Positions 23,381 to 31,799 of a stretch of DNA of 64,000 nucleotides are shown here, in pieces. This DNA is from JAGIBJ01 sp032119595. GTDB taxonomy: Bacteria; Actinomycetota; Thermoleophilia; Solirubrobacterales; Solirubrobacteraceae. The DNA lies in assembly GCA_032119595.1 (NCBI GenBank), contig JAUMBQ010000006.1:992001-1056000 (forward strand), in the 5' to 3' direction. Numbering within the stretch: the first letter of the stretch is position 1; every line of letters begins with the position of its first letter. Both the position numbers and the translations under genes were made by a program. The notes below the pieces were generated by a model. It was not told the DNA's origin. It worked only from the letters and a program-made list of their open reading frames with translations, and ran no database searches.

Positions 23381-25141
23381 ATGCAGACGCGCCGCCCCGT
23401 CCGACCCCGCACGGCCACGACCCTCCTGGCTCTCTCGGCCGCCCTCCTCGCCACGGTGGCCGCGCCAATGAGCGCCGGCGCGGCCGTGGGCGACGTGACG
23501 GTCTACTCCGCTGGCGAGCTGGGTGGCATGGGCAGCATCACCGCTGGTGGCGACGGCTACCTGTGGTTCGGCGACAACGAGCGCCAGGGCATCTCGCGGA
23601 TGTCGACCGCGGGCGAGACGCCTCAACAACTCCCGGCACTCACGGACGCAAACGACGATCTCCAGGCGCTGACCACTGGCAACGACGGCACCGTCTACTA
23701 CGCGGACGCCCGCGGAACGCTCAACCGGATCACGACCTCCGGAACGACGCTGGCCTCTGCGATTACGCCGGGTAGCGCGATCGTCCAAATCACTTCGACC
23801 GAAGCCGGCTCGATGTATTGGTCCACGGCCAGCGCACCGGTGCTCGGTCACCTGCCGCCGACGGGTCCGGCCGTCACGCTCGGAGGGGTCGAGGTCGGGC
23901 TGGCCTCTCTCAATTTCGGCTCCGCGGCCGACGGAACCGGCAACATCTGGTTCAGCGGCATGACGGGTTACCTGCTGAGGTTGACCCCAGCCGGCGTGCT
24001 CTCCCAGCCGGGCGGTGGCGTCACACCACCGGTCGGCACGGTCCTCAAGCCTGGGAGCGGTCCGACGCTCATGGCCACCGGCCCCGACGGTAAAGCGTGG
24101 TTCAACAGCCTCAGTGGCGCCATCGGCAACGTCAGCGCGAGCGGCGTCATCGATCAGTCATTCGACATCACAGCGGGCACCACGGCCGACCCGCGCGGCG
24201 GCATGGGCATCGTGACCGGCGCCGACGGCAATATCTGGTTCGCGGTCCAGGGGGTTGCGGGCGATCCGACCGCTGAGCCGGCCGAGCCAGAGGTGCCAGG
24301 CGCGTTGGTACGCGTCACCCCCGCGGGCACGGTCACACGGTTCGACCTCGGTGCGCACACCCTGCGCCCCTCCCAGCTCGCCGTGGCCGCCGACGGCAAC
24401 ATCTGGATGACGGACGCCGATCGAAACACCATCTCGAAGTTCGTGACCGGTGCTCCCGCCGCGATCACGAGTGCACCCCAGGTCACCGGCAGCGCTGTGC
24501 CCGGCTCATCGCTGACCTGTGGAGGCGATCAGTTCGCCACGTGGATCGGGAACCAGCCGACGAAGACGGTCGAATGGCTTCGCGACGGTCAGTCGACGGG
24601 GAGCACGGGTCGCACGTACACGAGCACCACGTCCGACGCGGGCCACAGCATCGCCTGCCGTGTCACCGGCCGCTACTCGCTCCCGCGTGTCTGGGCGCCA
24701 GCGACGAGCGCGTCGCTGACGATCGCTGCCGCGCCGACTCCGAGCCCGACCCCGACGCCCGCTCCATCCCCGACGCCCGCTCCGACGCCCACGCCCGCCC
24801 CCGCGCCCACCGCCACGCCGGCTCCGAGCGTCCCCAACAACGGCACCACGAAGCCGCCCGTGGTCACGCCGCCGGTCGCGCAGTCGCAGATCATCACCTG
24901 CAAGTACAAGAAGGCCAAGGGCAAGAAGGCCGCCAAGGCGACGTGCAAGACGACGCTGAGCCCGCCGGTCGCGGCCAGCTCTCGCGCGGTCGCCGGCACG
25001 ATCAACCGAAGCGGCAAGGCCTACAAGGCGACCGTCATCGTCGGCTCCGCGGCCCTGCGGATCGTGTCGCCCAAGGTGTTGCCCGCCGGCAAGTACGTCC
25101 TGAAGGTCGGCAAGAAGTCCTGGGCGATCACGATCGCGTGA
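23381..25141 (+). CDS. Secreted Vgb-like beta-propeller protein with Ig-like domain and PT-rich stalk
   Basis: 586 residues. A signal peptide (TTLLALSAALLATVAAPMSAGA) precedes six or seven propeller blades marked by DGNIWF, DGYLWFGD, DGKAWFNS and DGNIWMTDADRNTISKF, the pattern of virginiamycin-B-lyase (Vgb)-like/SMP-30-like propellers. Residues about 370-450 form an Ig-like domain with two Cys (SSLTCGGDQF, SIACRVTGRY). A Pro/Thr/Ser stalk (about 455-495) leads to a C-terminal Lys-rich domain with two Cys (IITCKYKKAKGKKAAKATCK) ending in KYVLKVGKKSWAITI. It is an extracellular or surface protein; the lyase active site cannot be confirmed. The start is ATG 23381 at a good signal-peptide position; the upstream frame is open but unlikely. 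Confidence 0.85.
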   Translation: MQTRRPVRPRTATTLLALSAALLATVAAPMSAGAAVGDVTVYSAGELGGMGSITAGGDGYLWFGDNERQGISRMSTAGETPQQLPALTDANDDLQALTTGNDGTVYYADARGTLNRITTSGTTLASAITPGSAIVQITSTEAGSMYWSTASAPVLGHLPPTGPAVTLGGVEVGLASLNFGSAADGTGNIWFSGMTGYLLRLTPAGVLSQPGGGVTPPVGTVLKPGSGPTLMATGPDGKAWFNSLSGAIGNVSASGVIDQSFDITAGTTADPRGGMGIVTGADGNIWFAVQGVAGDPTAEPAEPEVPGALVRVTPAGTVTRFDLGAHTLRPSQLAVAADGNIWMTDADRNTISKFVTGAPAAITSAPQVTGSAVPGSSLTCGGDQFATWIGNQPTKTVEWLRDGQSTGSTGRTYTSTTSDAGHSIACRVTGRYSLPRVWAPATSASLTIAAAPTPSPTPTPAPSPTPAPTPTPAPAPTATPAPSVPNNGTTKPPVVTPPVAQSQIITCKYKKAKGKKAAKATCKTTLSPPVAASSRAVAGTINRSGKAYKATVIVGSAALRIVSPKVLPAGKYVLKVGKKSWAITIA

Positions 25142-25147
25142 GAGCGC

Positions 25148-25172
25148 GCCCGCGCCGCTGAGCGGCGCGGGC
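25148..25172. terminator. Bidirectional terminator hairpin
   Basis: Perfect 11-bp stem GCCCGCGCCGC/complement with loop TGA, centred between convergent stop codons at 25141 and 25178. Confidence 0.65.
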
Positions 25173-25177
25173 CCCGC

Positions 25178-26050
25178 TCAGGCCAGCACCCGCCTGAGCT
25201 GACGTGAGGTCGCGAGGAGCTCGCCGGCCTCGTTCCAGAGTTCGCAGTCGTCGATGCAGTAGCCGTCCCCGGCCGCGAGGGTGCGCATGCGCGCCAGGGC
25301 GAACGACGACGTGTTCGTGTCGAGCGCCGGGAGGAGATGGGCCGTGAACTCGATCGAGGGGATCGGCACCGGCACGCTGAGGGTCGCGAAGAGCCCAGGC
25401 GCCGGCGCGTCGAGGAGCATCAGCGCTCGGGCGCGGTCGACCGGCGCATCGTCGCCAAGGATCCGGACCCAGCAGTGGAACTCCGCTTTGTCGTACCGAG
25501 CGAAGGGCAGCGGATCGCGGGCCGGCCAGTACTCGATGGTCTGCAGCGCAGGCGTGCCCCGCGTGATGCTCGGCTCGCACAGGCTCGGCGGCGGGACGAA
25601 CGGCATTGCGTCGCGACCGACCGGCTCGTAGGCGATCCCGCCACCGCCCTCGCCGAACACGCCGGTCGCCGCGATCCGCTGCTTCCCGCTCTGGTGGCCC
25701 GACACCCGGGCGAAGCTCACCGCGCGGCCAGCCCGGTCGACCTCCGGCGCGAGCGCCAGCTCACCCGCCTGCACGGCACCCTGAAGATCGACGTGAATGG
25801 ACCGCAGCGGTCGCCCATCCGGCACGACCGACGCCATCGCATTGGCCGCCGCCGCGACCAACAGACCACCGAACGCGCCGCCGAATCCGGCCCAGTCGCT
25901 GCCGACGCGCAAGACGCCATCGGCGCCCGCGATCGACGCTTCCTCGACCGTCATCCAAGCCGGCCACGTGGCGATCGGCGTGGTCGCCTCGGTGGAAGTG
26001 AGCTGGCTCATGGTCGTCTCCTGCGTGCTGGTTTCGCTTGGGGCACTCAT
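25178..26050 (-). CDS. Acyl-CoA thioesterase-like protein (double hot-dog)
   Basis: 290 residues. Two hot-dog halves can be traced: the first with WAGFGGAFGGLLVAAAANAMASV...RPLRSIHVDLQGAVQAGELAL (the helix and central strand of a TesB-like domain), the second with FHCWVRILGDD...IEFTAHLLPALDTNTSSFAL and DGYCIDDCELWNEAGELLATSRQL. Such proteins hydrolyse acyl-CoA thioesters. The ATG at 26050 overlaps the TGA of the MFS gene (ATGA), so both are co-translated; an internal ATG at 26011 is a weaker alternative. Coupling to an exporter under an HxlR regulator suggests detoxification or export of an acyl or aromatic compound. Confidence 0.82.
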   Translation of the reverse strand: MSAPSETSTQETTMSQLTSTEATTPIATWPAWMTVEEASIAGADGVLRVGSDWAGFGGAFGGLLVAAAANAMASVVPDGRPLRSIHVDLQGAVQAGELALAPEVDRAGRAVSFARVSGHQSGKQRIAATGVFGEGGGGIAYEPVGRDAMPFVPPPSLCEPSITRGTPALQTIEYWPARDPLPFARYDKAEFHCWVRILGDDAPVDRARALMLLDAPAPGLFATLSVPVPIPSIEFTAHLLPALDTNTSSFALARMRTLAAGDGYCIDDCELWNEAGELLATSRQLRRVLA

Positions 26051-27546
26051 GCCGACACCCGGCCGGTCGGGGCGGTCGCACCGTTCAGGCCCTGGGGGAT
26101 TGGCATCGGGAGGCGGGTCGCCTCTTCGGCGATCGCCTCGGCGAGCTCTTCGTCGTCGGTCAGGGAGCGTGGCGGGCCGCCCTCCGCGGCTGGCCCGGTG
26201 GCGCGAACTTGCGTCGCCAGGAGCATCGCGAGCCCCGCCGAGACGGCCATCAGCACGAAGCCACCCTGGACGGCGGTCGCGAGTTCGGCCTGCGTCGCCG
26301 GACTTGAGAACACGGCCACGAGGATCGCGACGCCCAGCGCCGAACCGACCTGCCGCGCGACGGTGAAGACCGCGATGCCCGTCGAGAGCAGGCTTGGTGG
26401 CAGGGCACCGAAGGCCGCGTTGGCGGTCGACGGGAGGATCAGGCCGACGCCGAAGCCGCCGATGAGGTTGCCGGGGAGAAACGCCGTGACGTACTGAGGG
26501 GTCGCGTCGACGGCGAAGTGGCCGTAGACCGCGCCGACCGCGAACGCCAACGCCCCGACGATCATCACCGGGCGGGGGCCGTACTTGGTGACGAGCCCAC
26601 CGCCGCGCGATGCCGTGGCCGCCGCGACGGCCGGCCCCGGGGCGAGCGCGAGGCCGGCGACGAGGGTCGAGTAGTCCCAAAGCTGGGTGAGGAGCAGGAC
26701 GCCATTGAGCAGCATCGCTCCGAACGCGACGTAGAACAGCAGGCTGGTGACCGTCGCCCAAGCAAACGCGGGCCGACGCACGATCGCAGGCGGCACGACC
26801 GGCGCCGGATGGCGACTCGAACGCGCGGCGAACGCGACGAGGGCCAAGATCGATCCGAGGATGCCGCCGACGGTGCGCGTCCCGGCCCACCCGTAGTCGG
26901 GTGCTTCTACGACGCCCCAGGTGAGCAGGGCAATGGCAATGACGAGCAGCACGGCGCCCAGGAGATCCGGGCGGGGGCCGGGATCGGGGTCGCGGATCTC
27001 GGTGAGCAGGGTGCGGCCGATGAGCACGGCACCGAGCGCGATCGGCACGTTCACGATGAAGACCCAGCGCCAGCTGAGCTCGACGAGCAAACCACCGAGC
27101 GGCGGGCCGGCCGCCGCCGCCACGCCGCCGACCGCAGCCCACAGCGCGACGGCTCCGGCGCGCTTCTCGGGCGGGAACTCGGGGAGCAGCAGGCCGAGGG
27201 AGGTCGGCATCAGCATCGCGGCGCCGAGCGCTTGGAGGATGCGGGCCGCGACGAGCACCTCGACCCCGGGGGCGATCGCGCAGATCGCCGAAGCGACGCC
27301 GAACAGCGACACGCCTGCCAGGAATCCGCGCTTACGACCGACGCGATCGAACCAGCGCCCGGCCGGCACGAGCGCCGCGGCGAACACGATCGCGTACGCC
27401 GAGAGCACCCACGAGAGTCCGCCGAGCGTGCTGCCCTCGAAGTCGCGCTGGATGTCGGTGAAGGCGATGTTGACGATGAACAGGTCGAGGCTCGCCATGA
27501 ACACGCCCGTCGACACGAGCGCGGCAACCTTGGTGCGGCGAGTCAT
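26047..27546 (-). CDS. MFS drug/solute exporter, DHA2 family
   Basis: 499-residue integral membrane transporter. It has the DHA2 signature of TM1 with DLFIVNIAFTDIQRDF, motif A after TM2 (AGRWFDRVGRKRGFLAG), motif C in TM5 (GGVAAAAGPPLGGLLVE) followed by SWRWVFIVNVPIA, and about 14 hydrophobic helices. These are proton-driven exporters of drugs or metabolites. The start is ATG 27546 with the Shine-Dalgarno AAGGAG 8 nt upstream, unlike the leaderless neighbours. The stop overlaps the thioesterase start. It is divergent from the HxlR gene; a 9-bp-arm palindrome in between is the probable operator. Confidence 0.93.
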   Translation of the reverse strand: MTRRTKVAALVSTGVFMASLDLFIVNIAFTDIQRDFEGSTLGGLSWVLSAYAIVFAAALVPAGRWFDRVGRKRGFLAGVSLFGVASAICAIAPGVEVLVAARILQALGAAMLMPTSLGLLLPEFPPEKRAGAVALWAAVGGVAAAAGPPLGGLLVELSWRWVFIVNVPIALGAVLIGRTLLTEIRDPDPGPRPDLLGAVLLVIAIALLTWGVVEAPDYGWAGTRTVGGILGSILALVAFAARSSRHPAPVVPPAIVRRPAFAWATVTSLLFYVAFGAMLLNGVLLLTQLWDYSTLVAGLALAPGPAVAAATASRGGGLVTKYGPRPVMIVGALAFAVGAVYGHFAVDATPQYVTAFLPGNLIGGFGVGLILPSTANAAFGALPPSLLSTGIAVFTVARQVGSALGVAILVAVFSSPATQAELATAVQGGFVLMAVSAGLAMLLATQVRATGPAAEGGPPRSLTDDEELAEAIAEEATRLPMPIPQGLNGATAPTGRVSA

Positions 27547-27665
27547 GCGCGATCTCCTTGCGTCGCGGCGGCAACCCCGGATGCCGGCGTTGGCCGGGCC
27601 CCGGTCCGGCCGACGAGTTCGTCGGCGGGAGCCCGCGGATCGGGCGAAGGAGTCGGTTGCTTCAT

Positions 27666-27694
27666 AGGACGGACTTCTATCAGAGGTCCGTCCT
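27666..27694. promoter_or_regulatory. Palindromic operator between MFS and HxlR genes
   Basis: Perfect arms AGGACGGAC and GTCCGTCCT, 11-nt spacer, 35 nt before the HxlR start and 119 nt before the MFS start. The position suits control of both genes by the encoded HxlR protein. Confidence 0.6.
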
Positions 27695-27714
27695 TTCATG
27701 CAACTCGCTCGTGC

Positions 27715-27720
27715 TAACGT
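27715..27720 (+). promoter_or_regulatory. -10 box TAACGT of leaderless hxlR-type gene
   Basis: TAACGT lies 9 nt before GTG 27730 and 20 nt after the palindrome, so a bound repressor would cover the -35 region. Confidence 0.5.
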
Positions 27721-27729
27721 CCAGATCCA

Positions 27730-28221
27730 GTGCTCCACAACGACTTCTCCGATCAGAACTGCTCGGTCGCCCGCACCCTTGAGGTCGTCGGCGAGCGCTG
27801 GTCGCTGCTCGTGATTCGCGATGCGTTCCTCGGCGTGCGGCGCTTCGACCAGTTCCAGGCCGACCTGGGGATCTCCCGCAACGTGCTCGCAGCGCGGCTC
27901 GCGCGGCTGGTCGACCAGGGCATCTTGAAGCGGGTCCAGTACTCCGAGAAGCCGCCGCGTTTTGAGTACCGCCTCACGCAGCGCGGACGCGATCTCTTCC
28001 CGGTGATCATGGCCATGGTCGACTTCGGCGACCGCCACGCCATGCCGCCCCTTGGCCCCAGCCGGATCTTCAAACACCGCGACTGCGGCGGCCTCATCGA
28101 CAAGCGCCACCTGCGCTGCGAGGCCTGCGGCAAAGACATCGAGGTCCGCGAGCTCGCCATGGAAATCGGCCCCGGCATGGCCGGCCCCAACGGCAAGTTC
28201 GAGCCCGTCGAAACGACATAG
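27730..28221 (+). CDS. HxlR-family winged-helix transcriptional regulator
   Basis: 163 residues. The HxlR domain is clear: N-terminal CSVARTLEVVGERWSLLVIRDAFLGVRRFDQFQADLGISRN (signature Cys, then 'GERWSLLVIRDAF'), LAARLARLVDQGIL and the wing PRFEYRLTQRGRDLFPVIMAM. A C-terminal extension has two Cys pairs (HRDCGG; LRCEACGKDI) that may bind zinc. Dimers of this family usually bind palindromes near their own promoters and sense aldehydes, redox state or small ligands. It probably represses itself and the divergent exporter-thioesterase pair through the 27666-27694 palindrome. Confidence 0.92.
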   Translation: MLHNDFSDQNCSVARTLEVVGERWSLLVIRDAFLGVRRFDQFQADLGISRNVLAARLARLVDQGILKRVQYSEKPPRFEYRLTQRGRDLFPVIMAMVDFGDRHAMPPLGPSRIFKHRDCGGLIDKRHLRCEACGKDIEVRELAMEIGPGMAGPNGKFEPVETT

Positions 28222-28243
28222 GCAGCGCTGACCGGCCGGCCCG

Positions 28244-28541
28244 GCGGTGAGCGGCCAAAATCTGCTGCCCCAACGACAGAAAATGGCCGTTCACGCCTCG
28301 GCCGACGGTGAGCGGCCAGAATCTGCTGCCCCAACGACAGATAATGGCCGTTCACGCCTCGACCGGCGCTGAGCGGCCAAAATCCGCTGCCCCAACAACA
28401 GAAAATGGCCGTTCACGCCTCGACCGACGCTGAGCGGCCAGAATCTGCTGCCCCAACGACAGAAAATGGCCGTTCACGCCTCGGCCGGCGCTGAGCGGCC
28501 AAAATCTGCTGCCCTGACAACAGATTTTGGCCGTTCACCGC
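28244..28541. repeat. Five-unit tandem array of hairpin repeats, exact 61-bp period
   Basis: Units begin at 28247, 28308, 28369, 28430 and 28491, exactly 61 bp apart. Each unit is a hairpin TGAGCGGCCA...TGGCCGTTCA followed by a near-constant linker CGCCTCGRCCGRCG. The first four have the loop CCCCAA with weaker stems; the fifth has CCCTGA and the long stem of the dispersed copies. Both 'repeat' and 'spacer' are conserved, so this is not a CRISPR array. It lies between the HxlR stop and the kinase promoter. Confidence 0.9.
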
Positions 28542-28653
28542 TTGGCGCGCCTTTGGCGCGGCCTTGGCGCCCCGGCTAACGACCTATCCACAGGGAGGGC
28601 TGCGCCGCTTTCGGTTTGGGCAGTGGGACGAAGCCCGCGGGGTCGGGCGGTCA

Positions 28654-28659
28654 TAGCCT
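28654..28659 (+). promoter_or_regulatory. -10 box TAGCCT of leaderless histidine kinase gene
   Basis: TAGCCT lies 10 nt before GTG 28670. It supports that start over the TTG at 28616. Confidence 0.5.
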
Positions 28660-28669
28660 GGTTTGGACC

Positions 28670-29845
28670 GTGCCTCCGCACTCCACGAGCTGGCTCTTCG
28701 GCGCCACCCTGGCCCACGATCTCCTCGAGGCGCTGATCGCGAGCGTCGACGATGCGATCTACATGGTCGACCCCGACGGGCGAGTGCGATTCCTCAACCC
28801 AGCGGCGCTGCGGATCCTCGGGTACGACCGGCCGGACGAGCTGATCGGCAAGGTCAGCCACGAGACGATCCACTACCAGCACCGCGACGGCTCGCCGTTC
28901 CCCGCCGCGGAATGCCAGATGCTGCGACCCCGCTCGACCGGCGAAACCGTCCGCGAAGAACTCGACTGGTTCACCCGCAAAGACGGCCGCATGGTGCCAG
29001 TCGCCTACTCCTCCGCGCCACTGGCGACCGACCTGGGCCGCGGCGCCGTCGTCGTGTTCCGCGACGTGAGCGAGCGCCTCGCCAGCGAGGAATCCCGACG
29101 CCGCGAAGCCGAAGAACGCGCCCGCGCCGAAGAACTCCAAGCGTCGCGTGCTCGCATCCTCACCGCGATGGACGCCGAGCGCCGCCGGCTCGGCCGCGAC
29201 CTCCACGACGGCGCCCAGCAACGCATGCTCCACGCCCTCCTCCTCATGCAGGAGGCCAAGCAAGCCAGCGACGATCCTGCCGCCCGCGACCAGGCCTGCG
29301 CCACCGCCATCCGCGAGCTGCGCGGCGCCATGGAAGACCTCCGCGAACTCGCCGCCGGCATTCACCCCGCCATCCTGAGCAACCGCGGCCTCGCCGCCGC
29401 CGTGGAGTCAGTCACGGCCCGCGTCCCGCTCCCGGTCGACCTCCTCGTCCCCGAAGAGCGCTTCCCCGAGGCCGTCGAAGTCGCCGCCTACTTCACCGTG
29501 ACCGAGGCCCTCGCAAACGTCGCGAAGCACGGCGCGCAGGTGATCGACACCCACGGCGCGCCGTTGACGAGCACCGACGCCGCGCTCGACACAGGCGCAA
29601 GACCGTCCGACCCTCCGGGCCAAAGCGCCACCGTCGCGACCGGCGCCCGCGTGGAGGTCGTCGCCTCGCCGGGCACGATGCGACTCGTCGTGAGCGACGA
29701 CGGTCCCGGCGGCGCCACGCTCATCCCGGGCCGCGGCCTCGCCGGCCTCCAAGACCGCATCAACGCCCTCGGCGGCACCTTCGAGGTCGTCAGCCCCGTC
29801 GGCGAAGGCACCCGCGTGATCGTCGAGCTGCCGATCGGCGCATGA
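28670..29845 (+). CDS. PAS-domain sensor histidine kinase (NarX-like HisKA_3)
   Basis: 391 residues with no membrane segment. The PAS domain (about residues 15-135: LIASVDDAIYMVDPDGRVRFLNPAALRILGYDRPDELIG) is followed by a coiled coil, the HisKA_3 dimerisation helix with the phospho-acceptor His in GRDLHDGAQQRM, and a HATPase_c domain (TVTEALANVAKH N-box; VSDDGPGG and RGLAGLQDRINALGG). A roughly 45-residue insert with Pro/Ala interrupts the ATPase domain after the N-box. Its partner should be a NarL-type regulator; none is adjacent, but an orphan one lies at 39268-39924. The start is GTG 28670 behind a TAGCCT box. Confidence 0.92.
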   Translation: MPPHSTSWLFGATLAHDLLEALIASVDDAIYMVDPDGRVRFLNPAALRILGYDRPDELIGKVSHETIHYQHRDGSPFPAAECQMLRPRSTGETVREELDWFTRKDGRMVPVAYSSAPLATDLGRGAVVVFRDVSERLASEESRRREAEERARAEELQASRARILTAMDAERRRLGRDLHDGAQQRMLHALLLMQEAKQASDDPAARDQACATAIRELRGAMEDLRELAAGIHPAILSNRGLAAAVESVTARVPLPVDLLVPEERFPEAVEVAAYFTVTEALANVAKHGAQVIDTHGAPLTSTDAALDTGARPSDPPGQSATVATGARVEVVASPGTMRLVVSDDGPGGATLIPGRGLAGLQDRINALGGTFEVVSPVGEGTRVIVELPIGA

Positions 29846-29920
29846 TGGCGCTCAGCGATACAGGTCGTCGACGCTCACCAGCGTGACCTCGCCCGCTGCG
29901 GCTCGCCCAGGTCCCGAAGT

Positions 29921-29980
29921 CATTCGTACTTTCGTCATGTACGACTTAGTACTTCATAGTTGACGAACTTACGACGTACC
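29921..29980. promoter_or_regulatory. AT-rich, GTAC-rich island upstream of the carboxylase gene
   Basis: Low-GC segment with overlapping dyads: TCGTAC/GTACGA (29924-29929, 29939-29944), AGTACT (29948-29953) and repeated TACGAC. It stands out from the GC-rich surroundings and lies about 180 nt before the carboxylase start. It may be an operator cluster. The rest of the 29846-30162 gap holds a CAAGGC/GCCTTG hairpin near 30100 and no gene. Confidence 0.4.
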
Positions 29981-30147
29981 AAATGGCCGATCGCCGCGCG
30001 GGGTCGGATCCTAAGGCTCAAAAAGGTGGCGTTTAGCAGGGCCTCCGTGAACGTACCTCCAGATCTTTCGAGATCGGCTCATTCTCCCCCTGCAAACAAG
30101 GCCCTTTTAAGCCTTGCTCAACTGGCAATGCAGGCACCGGTTTGCAG

Positions 30148-30153
30148 TAGGTT
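30148..30153 (+). promoter_or_regulatory. -10 box TAGGTT of leaderless carboxylase gene
   Basis: TAGGTT lies 9 nt before ATG 30163. Confidence 0.55.
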
Positions 30154-30162
30154 GGCCAGCCG

Positions 30163-31749
30163 ATGGACCAACCTACGACGATGCAACGATCAATCGACGA
30201 CCTCCGCGCCCGCCGCGAGGCGTCGCTGCATCCGGGGCGACCGGGATCGGCCGAAAAGCATCGCGCGAAAGGCAAACTCACCGCTCGTGAGCGCATCGAC
30301 CTGCTCGTCGATCCAGGCTCGTTTATGGAGATCGGTGGGCTGCGCCGGGCGCCGAGCACCGGCAACCCGAAGGAGCAGCGCCCGTACACCGACGGCGTCG
30401 TGACCGGCCGGGCGACGATCGACGGCCGGCCCGTCTGCGTATACGCCCAGGACGCGACCGTGTTTGGCGGAAGCGTCGGGCAGACCTACGCTCGCAAGAT
30501 CGCCGACATCATGGGACTCGCCCAGAAGACGGGGTGCCCGATCATCGGACTCGCGGACTCAGCGGGCGCGCGAATCCAGGACGGCGTCGCGGCCTTGGCC
30601 AGCTACCAGCTCGTCGGAATCCTCAACGTGCGACTCTCCGGCGTCGTCCCGCAGATCACGGTGATCATGGGGACATGCGCCGGCGGCGCGGTGTATTCCC
30701 CAGCGATGGGCGACTTCACGTTCATGGTCGAGGGGACCTCGCACATGTTTGTGACGGGCCCCGATGTCGTGCGCGAGGTGACCGGCGAGGAGATCACGAT
30801 GGAGGAACTCGGCGGCGCGGACATCAATGCCGTCACCGGCAATGCCCACCATGTCGACGAAAGCGACGAGGAGGCCCTTGAGTCGGTCCGCCGGCTGCTG
30901 TCCTACCTGCCGAGCAACAACGTCGCCGAGCCGCCCCGCTATGCCCCGACCGTCGACCAGTCGAACGAGGCGATGGTCAGCGACCTCGAGCTCGAACTCG
31001 ACGACCTCGTGCCCGCCGAGGCCAACAAGGCCTACGACGTCCGCGACGTGATCGAACGCGTCGTCGATGATCAGGACTTCTTCGAGATCCATTCGCGCTG
31101 GGCGACCAGCGTCGTGATCGGATACGCGCGCATCGACGGGCGCTCGGTCGGCATCATTGCCAACCAACCCGCCGTGAATGCGGGCACGCTCACCTACGAG
31201 ACCGCCGAGAAGGCCGCGCGATTCTTGCGGACCTGCGATGTCTTCAACGTCCCGATCGTCACGTTCGTCGACGTTCCCGGGTTCATGCCCGGCGTGGCGC
31301 AGGAGCGGGCCGGCAGCATTCGCCGCGGCGCCAAGCTCTTCTACTCCTACGTCGAGGCCAAAGTCCCGACCGTGACGGTCACGCTGCGCAAGGCCTACGG
31401 CGGCGCCTACGCCACCATGGGCTCCAAGCACAGCCTCAACGACGTGAACCTGGCCTGGCCGACGGCCGAGATCGCGGTGATGGGCGCGGCGGCGGCCGTC
31501 CGGGTCGTCCACGGCCGCGAACTCATGCAGCTCATGGCCGACGGCGGCGACGTCGAGGCGCTGTACGAAGAACTCGTCGCCAGCTATCAGGCCGACCACA
31601 ACACGCCGTACCCCGCCGCCGAACGCGGGTGGGTCGACCGGGTGATCAAACCTCACGAGACCCGCGTGGAGATCGCCAGGGCGCTGGCGCTCATGGAAGG
31701 CCGCCGGCCTGATCCGCCGTTGCGTCCGCACGGCAACATTCCGCTGTAG
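30163..31749 (+). CDS. Acyl-CoA carboxylase carboxyltransferase (beta) subunit
   Basis: 528 residues, the size of propionyl-/acetyl-CoA carboxylase beta subunits (PccB/AccD type) in actinobacteria. It moves carboxyl from carboxybiotin to acyl-CoA. Both crotonase-like halves are visible: N-terminal KHRAKGKLTARERIDLLVDPGSF, QDATVFGGSVG, GLADSAGARIQDGV and MGTCAGGAVYSPAM; C-terminal ARIDGRSVGIIANQP, TFVDVPGFMPGVAQE and RKAYGGAYATMGSK. The loops that form acyl and biotin oxyanion holes are intact. Acyl specificity cannot be read directly. The biotin-carboxylase/carrier alpha subunit is not in the window. It is convergent with the reductase gene. Confidence 0.94.
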   Translation: MDQPTTMQRSIDDLRARREASLHPGRPGSAEKHRAKGKLTARERIDLLVDPGSFMEIGGLRRAPSTGNPKEQRPYTDGVVTGRATIDGRPVCVYAQDATVFGGSVGQTYARKIADIMGLAQKTGCPIIGLADSAGARIQDGVAALASYQLVGILNVRLSGVVPQITVIMGTCAGGAVYSPAMGDFTFMVEGTSHMFVTGPDVVREVTGEEITMEELGGADINAVTGNAHHVDESDEEALESVRRLLSYLPSNNVAEPPRYAPTVDQSNEAMVSDLELELDDLVPAEANKAYDVRDVIERVVDDQDFFEIHSRWATSVVIGYARIDGRSVGIIANQPAVNAGTLTYETAEKAARFLRTCDVFNVPIVTFVDVPGFMPGVAQERAGSIRRGAKLFYSYVEAKVPTVTVTLRKAYGGAYATMGSKHSLNDVNLAWPTAEIAVMGAAAAVRVVHGRELMQLMADGGDVEALYEELVASYQADHNTPYPAAERGWVDRVIKPHETRVEIARALALMEGRRPDPPLRPHGNIPL

Positions 31750-31799
31750 GCAACGCGGCCGCGGCGCACCGCTCGGGCACGATCCGTTCGCGGCTCGGC

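Noticed and set aside
28244..28541. CRISPR-like periodic array
   Set aside because: The interval between 'repeats' is as conserved as the repeats and each unit is a long hairpin; no cas genes are nearby.
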